A stretch of DNA of 64,000 nt from Pseudonocardia ammonioxydans (GTDB taxonomy: Bacteria; Actinomycetota; Actinomycetes; Mycobacteriales; Pseudonocardiaceae). The translations under genes were made by a program, and so were the position numbers. The notes beneath the pieces are model-generated. The model was given only the letters and a program-made list of their open reading frames with translations, had not been told where the DNA came from and made no database searches. Each line of letters starts with the position of its first letter. Positions within the stretch are counted from its first letter, which is position 1. Below, one piece after another: positions 34,629 through 44,753 of the stretch. The stretch is taken from contig NZ_FOUY01000010.1 in assembly GCF_900115005.1 (NCBI RefSeq), positions 62,001-126,000 on the forward strand. The letters are read 5' to 3'.

Positions 34629-34659
34629 TCGTCTCCGGCGGCGGCCGTCGGCCCCCACC

Positions 34660-35067
34660 TCACGGCATGACGGCGACGGCCTCCACCTCGACGAGCAGGT
34701 CCGGCTCGCCCAGTGCGGCCACGCCGAGCAGGGTGATCGGCCGGATCAGGTCGCGACCCAGCCGGGCCGACGCCCGGCTGATCCCCTCACCGAGCGCCGC
34801 TACTTTGGACTGGTCCCACTCGACCACGTAGAGTGTCAGCTTCGCGACGTCGTCGAAGCTGCCGCCGACGCCGCACAGCGCGATGTCGACGTTGACGTAG
34901 GCCTGCTCCACCTGAGCGGCGAGATCATCGGATCCCACCGGCTCACCGTCCGCCGTCCGCGCGACCTGCCCGGCGACGTACACCGTCCGCGAGCCGGATG
35001 CCACCGCGACCTGGCGGTAGTGCTCCGGCTGCGGGAGTCCGGGCGGGTTCAGCAGTTCGATCGGCAT
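34660..35067 (-). CDS. RidA family protein
   Basis: 135 residues of the YjgF/YER057c/UK114 family, trimeric enzymes that hydrolyse reactive enamine/imine intermediates or act on related metabolites. Seen: VYVAGQVARTADGEPVG, QVEQAYVNVDIALCGVGGSF, and the C-terminal 'RPITLLGVAALGEPDLLVEV'. The usual C-terminal catalytic Arg position instead reads RPITLLGV, so assignment to the deaminase subgroup is unsure. Good GAGGAG site before ATG 35067. Divergent from a TetR gene that probably controls it. Confidence 0.88.
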   Translation of the reverse strand: MPIELLNPPGLPQPEHYRQVAVASGSRTVYVAGQVARTADGEPVGSDDLAAQVEQAYVNVDIALCGVGGSFDDVAKLTLYVVEWDQSKVAALGEGISRASARLGRDLIRPITLLGVAALGEPDLLVEVEAVAVMP

Positions 35068-35107
35068 GACGTCTCCTCGTTCCACAACGCTGCAAATGGG
35101 CGATGCT

Positions 35108-35120
35108 ATAGCAGCGCTAT
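35108..35120. promoter_or_regulatory. Inverted repeat ATAGC-AGC-GCTAT between ridA and tetR
   Basis: Perfect 5-bp arms with a 3-base centre in the 66 bases between the divergent starts, next to AT-rich promoter-like sequence. It suits a TetR operator that controls both genes. The arms are short, so chance is not excluded. Confidence 0.4.
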
Positions 35121-35133
35121 GTATTCTGGACAG

Positions 35134-35766
35134 GTGCCTCGTCGCGCCCCCACCGCTGTCCGGACGATGCTCATCGAACGCGCCGCCGCCATGCTGGGGC
35201 GTCACGAACCGGTCAGTCTCCGCAGCGTGGTCGCCGGTACCGGGGTGTCGACGATGGCCGTGTACACCCACTTCGACGGCATGCCCGGCCTGTGGCGCGC
35301 GGTCCGTCAGGAGGGTTTCGCCCGCCTGGAGGAGCAGATCGCGGCCGTGGGGATCACCGACGACGCGGTCCGGGACCTCACCGCGCTCGGGGTCGCCTGC
35401 ACCGAGAACGCGCTGAGCGCCCCGGATCTCTACCGGGTCATGTTCGACGCGGCCACCGGCTCCGAGGACGCCACGGCAACAGCCACCACCAGCGCCGCCG
35501 CCACCGACGAGACGTTCGACGCGCTGGTCGACGCCGCAGCCCGTGCCCGGGCCGCCGGGCGGTTCCGGGCCGACATCGACCCCGCCCGGCTGGCGTTGCG
35601 CTGGCGGGCGGCCGGGCACGGCCTGACGATGCTGGTGCTCGGCGGGGTGATCACTGCGAGCACCGCCCGCGCCGAGGCAGAGACGGTCGCGACCGCGCTG
35701 TTCGTCGATGCGGGCGACGATCCCGACCGGTGCCGCCGGTCGGTGGCAGCCGGGTGGGCGGACTGA
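35134..35766 (+). CDS. TetR-like regulator with WHG-type C-terminal domain
   Basis: 210 residues from GTG 35134; ATG 35119 is an in-frame alternative lying in the putative operator. The N-terminal helix-turn-helix reads ERAAAMLGRHEPVSLRSVVA then GTGVSTMAVYTHF. The C-terminal region has LYRVMFDAATGSE and 'LALRWRAAGHGLTMLVLGGV', the WHG-type ligand domain pattern. It is divergent from ridA and probably represses it and itself. The inducer is unknown. Confidence 0.87.
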   Translation: MPRRAPTAVRTMLIERAAAMLGRHEPVSLRSVVAGTGVSTMAVYTHFDGMPGLWRAVRQEGFARLEEQIAAVGITDDAVRDLTALGVACTENALSAPDLYRVMFDAATGSEDATATATTSAAATDETFDALVDAAARARAAGRFRADIDPARLALRWRAAGHGLTMLVLGGVITASTARAEAETVATALFVDAGDDPDRCRRSVAAGWAD

Positions 35767-35785
35767 GCCGGGCCGCCCGGCCCCG

Positions 35786-36256
35786 TCACTCCGGCTGGGC
35801 CGGCCGCCACCGGACGACCGCCTGCCGGCGATCGACCGGGACCAGGTCGCGCCGGTAGGAGCGGTGCACCGCGGCGGTCGCCTGGGCCGCGGCGGCGCGG
35901 ACCGCGTCCAGCTCGGCCGTGGTCTCGTCGAGCCGGGCCTGCAGCTCGTCGACGAGCTGTTCCAGCTCGATGATCCGCTTCACCCCGGCGAGGCTGACGC
36001 CCTCCTCCTGGGACAGTCGCTGGACCTCGCGGAGCAGCGCGATGTCACGCTGCGAGTAGCGGCGACCACCGCCGGCGGCGCGGCCCGGGCTGACGAGCCC
36101 GAGCCGGTCGTAGCTGCGCAGGGTCTGGGCGTGCAGGCCGGAGAGCTGCGCGGCCACCGAGATGACGAACACCGGGTTGTCGTGCCCGACGTCGGAACTC
36201 ACGGCGTCGATCGGGGTCCGGTCCCGTCCCGTGCCGTCCGAGGAACGTCCGGCCAC
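35786..36256 (-). CDS. hspR: Heat-shock repressor HspR (MerR family)
   Basis: 156 residues. MerR-type helix-turn-helix: FVISVAAQLSGLHAQTLRSY, then DRLGLVSPGRAAGGGRRYS, followed by a coiled coil (IIELEQLVDELQARLDETTA). HspR binds HAIR boxes and represses dnaK and clpB, with DnaK as co-repressor. Both targets and matching boxes are in this window (25725-25745; 40192-40212; 40247-40267). GTG 36256 sits 8 bases after AGGAGG; GTG 36265 overlaps the dnaJ stop and is the other choice. Confidence 0.93.
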   Translation of the reverse strand: MAGRSSDGTGRDRTPIDAVSSDVGHDNPVFVISVAAQLSGLHAQTLRSYDRLGLVSPGRAAGGGRRYSQRDIALLREVQRLSQEEGVSLAGVKRIIELEQLVDELQARLDETTAELDAVRAAAAQATAAVHRSYRRDLVPVDRRQAVVRWRPAQPE

Positions 36257-36261
36257 CGCAC

Positions 36262-37482
36262 TCACCTCCTGGCGCCACCGAGCAGGTCGCTCCGCGGGTC
36301 GAACGACGTCGTCGCCTCCGCATAGGCCTGCAGGGCGTCGGCCGCCGCCTGGTCCAGCTTCTGCGGTACCGCCAGCTCGACGGTGACCAGCAGGTTGCCG
36401 GTCTTGCCGTTCTTCCGTTCGACCCCGCGCCGGGCGACCCGGAAGGTCCGCCCGCTGGAGGTCCCGGCGGGGATCTTCAGCGAGACGGTGCCGTCCAACG
36501 TGGGCACGGTCAGCGTCGCACCCTGGACGAGCTCGGGGAAGGTCACCGGCACGGTGATCGTCAGATCGTCGGGATTCTTGCGCGACCGGCTGAAGATCTT
36601 GTGGGGAGTGACGCCGACCGTGACGTACAGGTCGCCGGCCGGCGCGCCGCCCCGGCCGGGCTCGCCCTGACCGGCCAGCCGGATCTTCTGCCCGTCGTCG
36701 ACCCCGGCCGGGACCCGCACGGTCAGCGAGCGGGTCCGGGTGGACACGCCGTCGCCGCGGCACTCCGGGCAGGGGTCGTCGATGAGCCGGCCGGTCCCGC
36801 GGCAGTCACGGCACGGCTCGGAGAACGAGAACGCGCCCTGGCTGCGGCTCACCAGGCCGGCACCGTTGCAGGTGGGGCAGGTGCGCGGGGTGCTGCCGGG
36901 CCGGGAACCGGTCCCGCCGCAGCGTTCGCACCGCCCGGGCGAGGACAGCGTGATGGGCACCGTGGCGCCCCGCACCGCGTCCTCGAAGGAGATGGTCAGG
37001 TTGCTCTCGACGTCCTGGCCGCGCCGCGCACCGGTGGGGCCGTAGCCACCGCTGTTGCGGGCCGCCCGGCCGAAGATGTCGCCGAGGATGTCGCTGAAGT
37101 CGCCGGCGCCACCAGCGCCGCCGCGCCCGGCTCCGCCGAACAGGTCATTGATGTCGAACCCGCCGGCGCCGGCGCCGCCACCCGCACCGCCGCCGCCGGG
37201 GAAGCCGCCGCCGGTACCGAAGCCGCCGAAGCCGCCACCGCCGCCCGCGAACATCGCGCGGGTGTCGTCATACTCCTTGCGCTTGCCCTCGTCGCCGAGC
37301 ACGCCGTAGGCCTCGGAGACCGCCTTGAAGCGGGTCTCGGCCTTCTCGTCGCCGGGGTTGGCGTCCGGGTGCAGCTCGCGGGCGAGCTTCCGGTACGCCT
37401 TCTTGATCTCGTCCTGGGACGCCGTCGAGGAGACGCCCAGCTCGCGGTAGTAGTCCTTCTCGATCCAGTCGCGCTGGGTCAC
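36262..37482 (-). CDS. dnaJ: Co-chaperone DnaJ
   Basis: 406 residues. J domain with HPD in [12 protein letters not shown] (about residue 38), Gly/Phe-rich linker (residues 80-135), zinc centre of four CxxCxGxG repeats ([32 protein letters not shown]) and C-terminal substrate domains. It delivers clients to DnaK and stimulates its ATPase. GTG at 37482 follows AGGAGG. It is third in the dnaK-grpE-dnaJ-hspR operon and is preceded by an intercistronic hairpin. Confidence 0.97.
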   Translation of the reverse strand: MTQRDWIEKDYYRELGVSSTASQDEIKKAYRKLARELHPDANPGDEKAETRFKAVSEAYGVLGDEGKRKEYDDTRAMFAGGGGGFGGFGTGGGFPGGGGAGGGAGAGGFDINDLFGGAGRGGAGGAGDFSDILGDIFGRAARNSGGYGPTGARRGQDVESNLTISFEDAVRGATVPITLSSPGRCERCGGTGSRPGSTPRTCPTCNGAGLVSRSQGAFSFSEPCRDCRGTGRLIDDPCPECRGDGVSTRTRSLTVRVPAGVDDGQKIRLAGQGEPGRGGAPAGDLYVTVGVTPHKIFSRSRKNPDDLTITVPVTFPELVQGATLTVPTLDGTVSLKIPAGTSSGRTFRVARRGVERKNGKTGNLLVTVELAVPQKLDQAAADALQAYAEATTSFDPRSDLLGGARR

Positions 37483-37509
37483 TCCGCCTCCTTTCCGTGT
37501 ACGCCTGCC

Positions 37510-37543
37510 GTGCGGCGGGCCGCGCGCACGCAGCCCGCCGCAC
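37510..37543 (-). promoter_or_regulatory. Hairpin between grpE and dnaJ
   Basis: GTGCGGCGGGC (37510-37520) and GCCCGCCGCAC (37533-37543) form a perfect 11-bp stem with a 12-base loop in the 88 bases between grpE and dnaJ. It has no U-run. It could set the DnaK/GrpE to DnaJ ratio through partial termination or RNA processing. Confidence 0.6.
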
Positions 37544-37570
37544 CGCTCGGCACCGTCCCTGCCGTCCCGG

Positions 37571-38254
37571 TCAGGCCGGGGCGGACCCGTCCTCGCCGGA
37601 CCCGTCCGGCTGCGCCGCGGCCGCTTCGGGGGCCTCGGCCTCCGGACGGTCCTGCACCGTCACCATCGCCGGCCGGAGGATCCGGTCGGCGATCCGGTAC
37701 CCGCGACGCAGCACCGCGGACAGCACGGTGACCGTCGGGCCGGAGCCCTCGGCCGGCTCGTGCTGCACGGCCTCGTGCAGCTGCGGGTCGAACGGCTCGC
37801 CCTCGGCCCCGAAGGCCTCCAGCCCGAGCCCGGTGGCGACGCCGGTGACCTTGTCGGCCGCCGACTTGAACGCTCCCGTCAGATCCCCGTGCTGCTCGGC
37901 GCGCTCGAAGTCGTCGAGCACGACGAGCAGGTCGGAGAGGAACGAGACCTTCGCCGCGAGCTTGGCGTCCTCGCGGTCCCGGTCCGCCCGGCGCCGGTAG
38001 TTCGCGTACTCGGCGGTGACCCGCTGCAGGTCCGCGGTGCGCTCGGCGACCTCGGTGGTGAGCTTCTCGATCTCCGGGTCGGCCCCGTCGGCCGGCCCGG
38101 CGACCGGGTCGGCGCCCGCCCCGTCCGGGGCCGCCTCCGCGGCGGCCCCGGACGCAGTGGCGTCCTCGCTCAGACGGGCCTCACCCGTCTCCGGGTCGAT
38201 CTTCCGGCGGTCCCGGAAGGTCACGGGCTCGTCCTGCTGGTTCTCGTCTGCCAT
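37571..38254 (-). CDS. grpE: Nucleotide exchange factor GrpE
   Basis: 227 residues. An N-terminal disordered acidic part contains [10 protein letters not shown], typical of actinobacterial GrpE. A long helix follows ([25 protein letters not shown]), then '[20 protein letters not shown]' and the C-terminal beta domain with [18 protein letters not shown]. It releases ADP from DnaK. ATG at 38254 gives [13 protein letters not shown]; a GTG at 38293 overlapping the dnaK stop is an alternative. Confidence 0.95.
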   Translation of the reverse strand: MADENQQDEPVTFRDRRKIDPETGEARLSEDATASGAAAEAAPDGAGADPVAGPADGADPEIEKLTTEVAERTADLQRVTAEYANYRRRADRDREDAKLAAKVSFLSDLLVVLDDFERAEQHGDLTGAFKSAADKVTGVATGLGLEAFGAEGEPFDPQLHEAVQHEPAEGSGPTVTVLSAVLRRGYRIADRILRPAMVTVQDRPEAEAPEAAAAQPDGSGEDGSAPA

Positions 38255-38289
38255 GTCGACCGTCCCGTCTCCTGGATGGCCGTCGGCCC

Positions 38290-40158
<1,869 letters not shown>

Positions 40159-40191
40159 GGTGACTGCCTCCGTTGAGCATTGACTGCAGGG

Positions 40192-40310
40192 AATGAGTGC
40201 GTCCGGCTCAAGTTGTACCAGGCCGGCGAGCGCGGTGCGTACAGGCCCTGAGTGGGGCCTGCTCAACTTGCTCTCGACCGGATCAACGAGCACCCCGGCA
40301 GAGTTGTTCC
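40192..40310 (-). promoter_or_regulatory. dnaK control region: two HspR boxes and a SigH/SigR-type promoter
   Basis: HspR box 1: AATGAGT (40192-40198), 7 bases, GCTCAAG (40206-40212), 11 of 14 matches. Box 2: CCTGAGT (40247-40253), 7 bases, GCTCAAC (40261-40267), 11 of 14. On the minus strand GGAAC (40310 to 40306), exactly 18 bases, then GTT (40287 to 40285) fits SigH/SigR. Each box also holds a minus-strand TTGAGC hexamer that could be a vegetative -35. The start site of the stress promoter would be about 120 bases before the ATG, upstream of both boxes. Confidence 0.7.
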
Positions 40311-40413
40311 CACCCGGCTCAACTTTCTCCCCGATTTCTCGGATGCGTCGAGTCGCCGTCGATCCCGGCGAACCGGGCTACCCTGCAGACCGCTCCTCGA
40401 CGCCGGAGGTCCC

Positions 40414-40980
40414 GTGGCACGACAGGTCCGGCGCCACGCGCCCGCACCAGCTCTCCTGACCCTCGGGCTCCTCGCGGCGGTTCTCGTCGGGTGTGGAGGG
40501 TCACCGGCGGAACCGGAGAGCCCGTTCCCCGCGCGGCCGGCGGACATCGACGTCTCGACACTCGATCCGTGCACAACGCTCACCGAGCAACGACGCGCTG
40601 ACATGGAGCTCTCGGAGGGGCGCCCGACGAATGTTCCGGTAGGCGAGGTGACGTCACGAGCGTGCGCGTGGAGCAACTTCGACGACGGCTTCAACTACAC
40701 CGTGCAGCTTCTCCCCATGGACGCTGCCGACGCCGTCGGCTCGGACGATTCCTCGCTGACACAGATCAACGGCTTCGGGGCGGTACAAGGAACCGGGCTC
40801 GGCAGCTCGACCCCGATCTGTCAGCTCATCATCGACGCCGGTCCGGGACAGGCCATTCGGGTACAGGCACAGTCGACCCTCCTCGACGACGAGGGACAAC
40901 CGCTGACGTTCGACCAGGTGTGTCCACGGGTATCCAACTTCGCGACCGCAGTCGTGGAGAGCGCTCTCGCACGATCGTGA
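40414..40980 (+). CDS. DUF3558 family lipoprotein
   Basis: 188 residues. GTG 40414 has a GGAGG site and opens a lipoprotein signal with lipobox L-V-G-C (Cys27). The mature part has the DUF3558 pattern: DVSTLDPCTTLTEQ, ELSEGRPTNV, ACAWSNFDDGFNYTV and paired cysteines. Function unknown, on the outer face of the membrane. In Pseudonocardiaceae such lipoproteins often precede ESX-type satellite genes, as here. A hairpin overlaps its stop. Confidence 0.87.
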   Translation: MARQVRRHAPAPALLTLGLLAAVLVGCGGSPAEPESPFPARPADIDVSTLDPCTTLTEQRRADMELSEGRPTNVPVGEVTSRACAWSNFDDGFNYTVQLLPMDAADAVGSDDSSLTQINGFGAVQGTGLGSSTPICQLIIDAGPGQAIRVQAQSTLLDDEGQPLTFDQVCPRVSNFATAVVESALARS

Positions 40981-40992
40981 GCGGTTCACGAT
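40974..40992 (+). terminator. Hairpin at the end of the DUF3558 gene
   Basis: ATCGTGA (40974-40980) and TCACGAT (40986-40992) pair around GCGGT; the stop codon is the last base triplet of the left arm. The stem is only 7 bp with no U-run, so termination may be partial. Confidence 0.45.
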
Positions 40993-41100
40993 TGCGATCG
41001 GGACTCCTCATCACGCCCTGGGCGCCAAGTCCGTGCACGTAGCTTCGCATTCATGCCGATCGATGCAGCGCTCCCACGAGGCACGGCGTCAGACACGCTC

Positions 41101-41436
41101 ATGACCCAGATCGATCAGGACAACGTCCTGGCCGCGTATCGGGTCTTCCGGGAGCAGGCCGAGAACATGCAGATCACGATCACCGAGGCTGCGTGGATGA
41201 ACGACATCCCGCGCTGCGGGGAGGACGTGATCTCCCGCGACGCCAAGGCGGTCTTCCAACCAAAGATCGACGAGATCCTTCTCGTACACGCGGCCCACCA
41301 GAAGGAGGTGCACGAGGCCGCGGAACGACTCCGCGAGGCAGCCGTGCAGTACGGGTTGATCGACGAACATGCCGCGAGTTCACTACGCCCGACGGATCGT
41401 TCCTCCGGAGGTCGTGGTCATACGGTGGAGAAGTAG
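41101..41436 (+). CDS. PE-like small helical protein of a type VII secretion satellite
   Basis: 111 residues from ATG 41101 (an upstream in-frame ATG at 41053 adds 16). Mostly helical: NVLAAYRVFREQAENMQITI, RCGEDVISRDAKAVFQPKID and HAAHQKEVHEAAERLREAAV. There is no classical PE motif near the N-terminus, but size, fold and position directly before a PPE-like gene match PE partners. Neither start has a ribosome site. It likely forms a helical pair with the 41446 product for export by an ESX system. Confidence 0.7.
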   Translation: MTQIDQDNVLAAYRVFREQAENMQITITEAAWMNDIPRCGEDVISRDAKAVFQPKIDEILLVHAAHQKEVHEAAERLREAAVQYGLIDEHAASSLRPTDRSSGGRGHTVEK

Positions 41437-41445
41437 GCGGCCGAC

Positions 41446-42897
41446 GTGGCTCTCCCCGTCTGCTACAACTTCGAGGCCTTCGACATGGCGACGAAGTTCG
41501 CCTGGGTGAACGACCAACCCGGGATGGCTGCCGCCCAGCAGGTCTCGGACGGCCTGACGACGCTCACCGGCTCCCTCGAGACCGCACGGACCGCCACCGA
41601 CGACGCGACGTCCCGGCTCGGCATCTCGTGGCAGGGCCCGGCGGCCGAGGCGGCTCGGACGTCACTGACCGCGACCGCGGACGGCGTCTCCGACTCCGCG
41701 ACGATCGCCCGCAACGGCGCCGACCGCATGCTCGACCACGGCCACTCGTTCGAGGCGATGCGCCGTCAGATCACGTACCTGGATCCCGCGGACTACTCCT
41801 GGGTGCAACGGGTCGGCGACAACCTCAGCGAGGCGTGGCACTCGGCGTGGGGCGCCGGCGCCGATCATGTCACGATCGCCGAGCACAACCAGGTCAACGA
41901 CGAGGTCGCGAACCGCGCGCTGCAGCAGTACGCCACCGAGACCTCCGCGACCGACGACCGGTTCACGACGGCCGCGGCTCCTCCACCGGATACGCCCGGA
42001 GCCTCCGGGGCCGGCGGAGCGCCCGGCCCTGCCGGAGCCGGGCCCGGAGCCGGCGCGTTCGGTACCGGCAGCCCGGGAAGCGGTGGCCCCGGCGACGGTG
42101 GAGCCGGGAGCAGAGGGGCCGGTGACGGTGGGGTGGGGGCCGGGGCCGGTGGGGCCGGTGGGGTCGGTGGGGCCGGCACGGGCGGGAACGCGGGGCCCGC
42201 GGGTGGGCCGCGGCCTCCGGAGCAGGCCGGTCCACCGACAGGCGGCGCGGAGCCCCGTGCCGGCGGATCCGTCCTGTCGCCCGACCGGCCCGGTAGCGCG
42301 GCGACCGGCCCGGACGACCCGCGTGCGCACGCCGGGGATCCCGCGCCGCGGTACCCGACGACCACCGCCGAGGACGCCGGCCAGGTCCGCGGCGAGCGCG
42401 TTCCCGCACCGCTTCCCGAGCGCCCGGCGTACCCGGCGGCACCCGAACGCTCGGCGGCCCTCCCGGCACCGTTCCTCACCGCGCCCGGCACCGATCCCGG
42501 CCGCGCCCGCGACGAGCTCGCCCGCCGGTTCGCCGAGGGCGCGCGACAGCATCAGCCGGCCCGCCCCACGACGGGCCCGCCCGACGCGCTCCGCGGCCCC
42601 GACCAGCCGCGCGGCCCCGCCGGGCGCGGCGCGGGGCCGGGGGCCGGCGCCTGGGCCACCGAGCCCCGCGCTCCGGGCGGCCGGGCCGGCGTCGGCGAAC
42701 CGGCCGCCTGGACCGGGCGCGGAGCCGACCCGGGCCGGGGCGCCGGCACCCCCGGGTACGGCCCGATGATGGGAGGCGCCGCCCCGCGGGACGGGCAGGA
42801 CCACCGCAACCGCTACATCGTCCCGACCGACGAGGTGTTCGCCGTCGAGGTCACCGCGACCGACGCCGTCCTGGGACCCGAGCAGGACCCGCGGTGA
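41446..42897 (+). CDS. PPE-like protein with Gly/Pro-rich tail
   Basis: 483 residues. The first 170 are helical with the W-x-G type turn in GISWQGPAAEAARTSLTATA, and later 'WVQRVGDNLSEAWHSAWGAG', the plan of PPE-like ESX substrates. Residues 175-440 are low complexity: Gly/Ala/Pro-rich then Pro/Arg-rich. A short ordered C-terminus (HRNRYIVPTDEVFAVEVTAT) follows. GTG 41446 starts 10 bases after the PE-like stop; the stop overlaps the EspG start. The tail may span or bind the cell wall. Confidence 0.82.
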   Translation: MALPVCYNFEAFDMATKFAWVNDQPGMAAAQQVSDGLTTLTGSLETARTATDDATSRLGISWQGPAAEAARTSLTATADGVSDSATIARNGADRMLDHGHSFEAMRRQITYLDPADYSWVQRVGDNLSEAWHSAWGAGADHVTIAEHNQVNDEVANRALQQYATETSATDDRFTTAAAPPPDTPGASGAGGAPGPAGAGPGAGAFGTGSPGSGGPGDGGAGSRGAGDGGVGAGAGGAGGVGGAGTGGNAGPAGGPRPPEQAGPPTGGAEPRAGGSVLSPDRPGSAATGPDDPRAHAGDPAPRYPTTTAEDAGQVRGERVPAPLPERPAYPAAPERSAALPAPFLTAPGTDPGRARDELARRFAEGARQHQPARPTTGPPDALRGPDQPRGPAGRGAGPGAGAWATEPRAPGGRAGVGEPAAWTGRGADPGRGAGTPGYGPMMGGAAPRDGQDHRNRYIVPTDEVFAVEVTATDAVLGPEQDPR

Positions 42898-43715
42898 TCG
42901 ACTGGACCCGCGCCACCGTCCTGACCGGGACGGAGTTCGACGTCGTCCGGGACCTGCTGGGGCTCGGCCCGAACCCGGCCGTCCTGGACCTGCTCGCACC
43001 CGGGACGACCGACCTGGAACGGGCCCGGGTCGTACGGGCCGCCACGGCCTCCGCGGCGGCGCGCGGCCTGGTCGTCGACGGCGTGCCCGTCCCGCAGCTC
43101 GCCGACGACATCCGGACCCTGACCACCCCGGATTTCCGGTTCGACCTGGTCGTCGCACCGCCGTACCGGCAGCGCGCGCTGGTCGGGCTCCGCGCGGGCC
43201 GCGCGGTGCTCGCCGCCCGGATCGACGACGACGTCGCGCTGCTGCGGCTCCGCCCGGCCGACGCCCCCGCCACGCTCGTGGGCCTGCTGGGTGACGTCGT
43301 GCCCGGCCCCGGCCCGACGGTGCGGATCCCGGTCGAGGTGCTGGCCGGCGCGGTCGACGCGGCCGGTGACGACGCCGACCGGTTCGTCCGCGAGCTGCTG
43401 CGGCGCGGCTGCACCGACGCGGAGGCCGACCTGGTCCGGCGGATGGGCCGGGTCGACGGGATGGCCCAGCTCGGGGCGGGCCGCGGAGGAGCCGACCCGT
43501 GCCGGGCACCGGCCGTCCTGCTGGTGCACGTCACCGCGCAGGGCTGCTACTACCAGCGGCGTCCGGCACCGGACATGCCCGGACGACCGCTCCCGCAGGG
43601 CGCGACCGTGCACGCGGGACCGGCCGACGTCACCGTCCTGGCCGGCGAGCTGGAGCGCCTCGCCGACGCCGCGCGGCGGCGCCGCACCCCGGTCGGTGCG
43701 CGCCGGGCCTGGTGA
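42894..43715 (+). CDS. EspG family ESX secretion chaperone
   Basis: 273 residues with EspG features: an N-terminal strand-helix (LTGTEFDVVRDLLGLGPNPA), central sheet (FRFDLVVAPPYRQRALVGLR and GRAVLAARIDDDVALLRLRP), and a closing RMGRVDGMAQLGAGR with AVLLVHVTAQGCYYQRRP. EspG proteins bind PE-PPE pairs in the cytosol and bring them to the ESX machine. Start GTG overlaps the PPE-like stop. No ESX core gene (EccB-E, MycP) is present in the window, so the secretion machine is elsewhere. Confidence 0.85.
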   Translation: MIDWTRATVLTGTEFDVVRDLLGLGPNPAVLDLLAPGTTDLERARVVRAATASAAARGLVVDGVPVPQLADDIRTLTTPDFRFDLVVAPPYRQRALVGLRAGRAVLAARIDDDVALLRLRPADAPATLVGLLGDVVPGPGPTVRIPVEVLAGAVDAAGDDADRFVRELLRRGCTDAEADLVRRMGRVDGMAQLGAGRGGADPCRAPAVLLVHVTAQGCYYQRRPAPDMPGRPLPQGATVHAGPADVTVLAGELERLADAARRRRTPVGARRAW

Positions 43716-43724
43716 CCGGCCGCC

Positions 43725-44753
43725 TCACGCGGGGTTCGGCGTCGTCCCCGGCCGGGTCGCGAGCGGGACGAGGTCCTCGAAGTCCCACGGCACCGGCTGC
43801 ACCCGCACCGGGTGGTCCTTGTTCGGCGCCTCGACCATCTTGTCGTCGCCGATGAACATCGTGACGTGGTAGATCGTCGACGGGTCCGAGGGGTCGTGGG
43901 CGTAGAACAGGAAGTCGCCCGGCTGCACGTCCTGCACCGGCAGGTGCCCACCGGAGTTGTACTGGTCGCGCGAGACCCGCGGGATCGTCATGCCCGCCGC
44001 CTCGTAGGCGCGCAGCAGCAGCCCGGAGCAGTCGTAGGCGTTCGGGCCGGTCGCCCCCCACACGTACGGCTTGCCCACCTCGCCGAGCGCGAACCCGATC
44101 GCGGCACCGGCGGCACCCGGCGGCAGCGCGCCCGTCGTACCGGGCTCGCACCCGGTCGGGTTCGTGACGTCGCCGATCTGCTCGACGATCGAGACCGCCA
44201 GCGGCTCCCACTTGGCGTACGCGTCGGGGAAGGCCGAGCGCTGCACGGTCTGCGCTGCGACGGTGACCGGCATGCTGTCCCAGCCCGGCACCTCCAGGAG
44301 CCGCTCGTAGAAGATCCGGCTGCTGTAGGCGGGGTCGGTGACCTCCGCCGGCGTCCCCCACCCCATCGACGGCCGCTGCTGGAACAGTCCCAGCGAGTCC
44401 CGGTCGCCGTAGTCGATGTTGCGCAGGGTGGACTCCTGCATCGCGGTCGCCAGCGCGACCAGCCACGCGCGGGGCGGCAGGTCCATGTCCTTGGCGACCG
44501 AGATGATCGCGGACGCGTTCTGCTTCTGCTCGTCGGTGAGCGTCTCGATGGTGGCGCCGGCGTTGCCGCCACGCCCGGCGGTCGCGGTGGAGATCCCGGT
44601 GTCGCACCAGTCGGCGCCCGACTGGCGCCCGCCGATGTTCGGGCTGAACGCCAGGAAGCCCACGGTCAGGAACAGCACCAGGGCCATCCCGATGACCACG
44701 AACGGCAGCAACAGCCGCAGGGGCCGCAGGGCCCGGGTGAACGGCGTGCTCAT
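43725..44753 (-). CDS. NlpC/P60 cell-wall hydrolase with lysozyme-like domain (T4SS-associated)
   Basis: 342 residues. N-terminal membrane anchor (LLLPFVVIGMALVLFLTVGF), a goose-type/SLT-like part with ATAMQESTLRNIDYGDRDSL GLFQQRPSMGWG, then the NlpC/P60 domain: catalytic Cys in NAYDCSGLLLR, His in IYHVTMFIGD, and YVWGATGPN. It would open peptidoglycan for a trans-envelope machine. Last gene of the six-gene type IV-like operon; ATG 44753 overlaps the upstream stop. Its 3' end lies 9 bases from the convergent EspG gene. Confidence 0.88.
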   Translation of the reverse strand: MSTPFTRALRPLRLLLPFVVIGMALVLFLTVGFLAFSPNIGGRQSGADWCDTGISTATAGRGGNAGATIETLTDEQKQNASAIISVAKDMDLPPRAWLVALATAMQESTLRNIDYGDRDSLGLFQQRPSMGWGTPAEVTDPAYSSRIFYERLLEVPGWDSMPVTVAAQTVQRSAFPDAYAKWEPLAVSIVEQIGDVTNPTGCEPGTTGALPPGAAGAAIGFALGEVGKPYVWGATGPNAYDCSGLLLRAYEAAGMTIPRVSRDQYNSGGHLPVQDVQPGDFLFYAHDPSDPSTIYHVTMFIGDDKMVEAPNKDHPVRVQPVPWDFEDLVPLATRPGTTPNPA

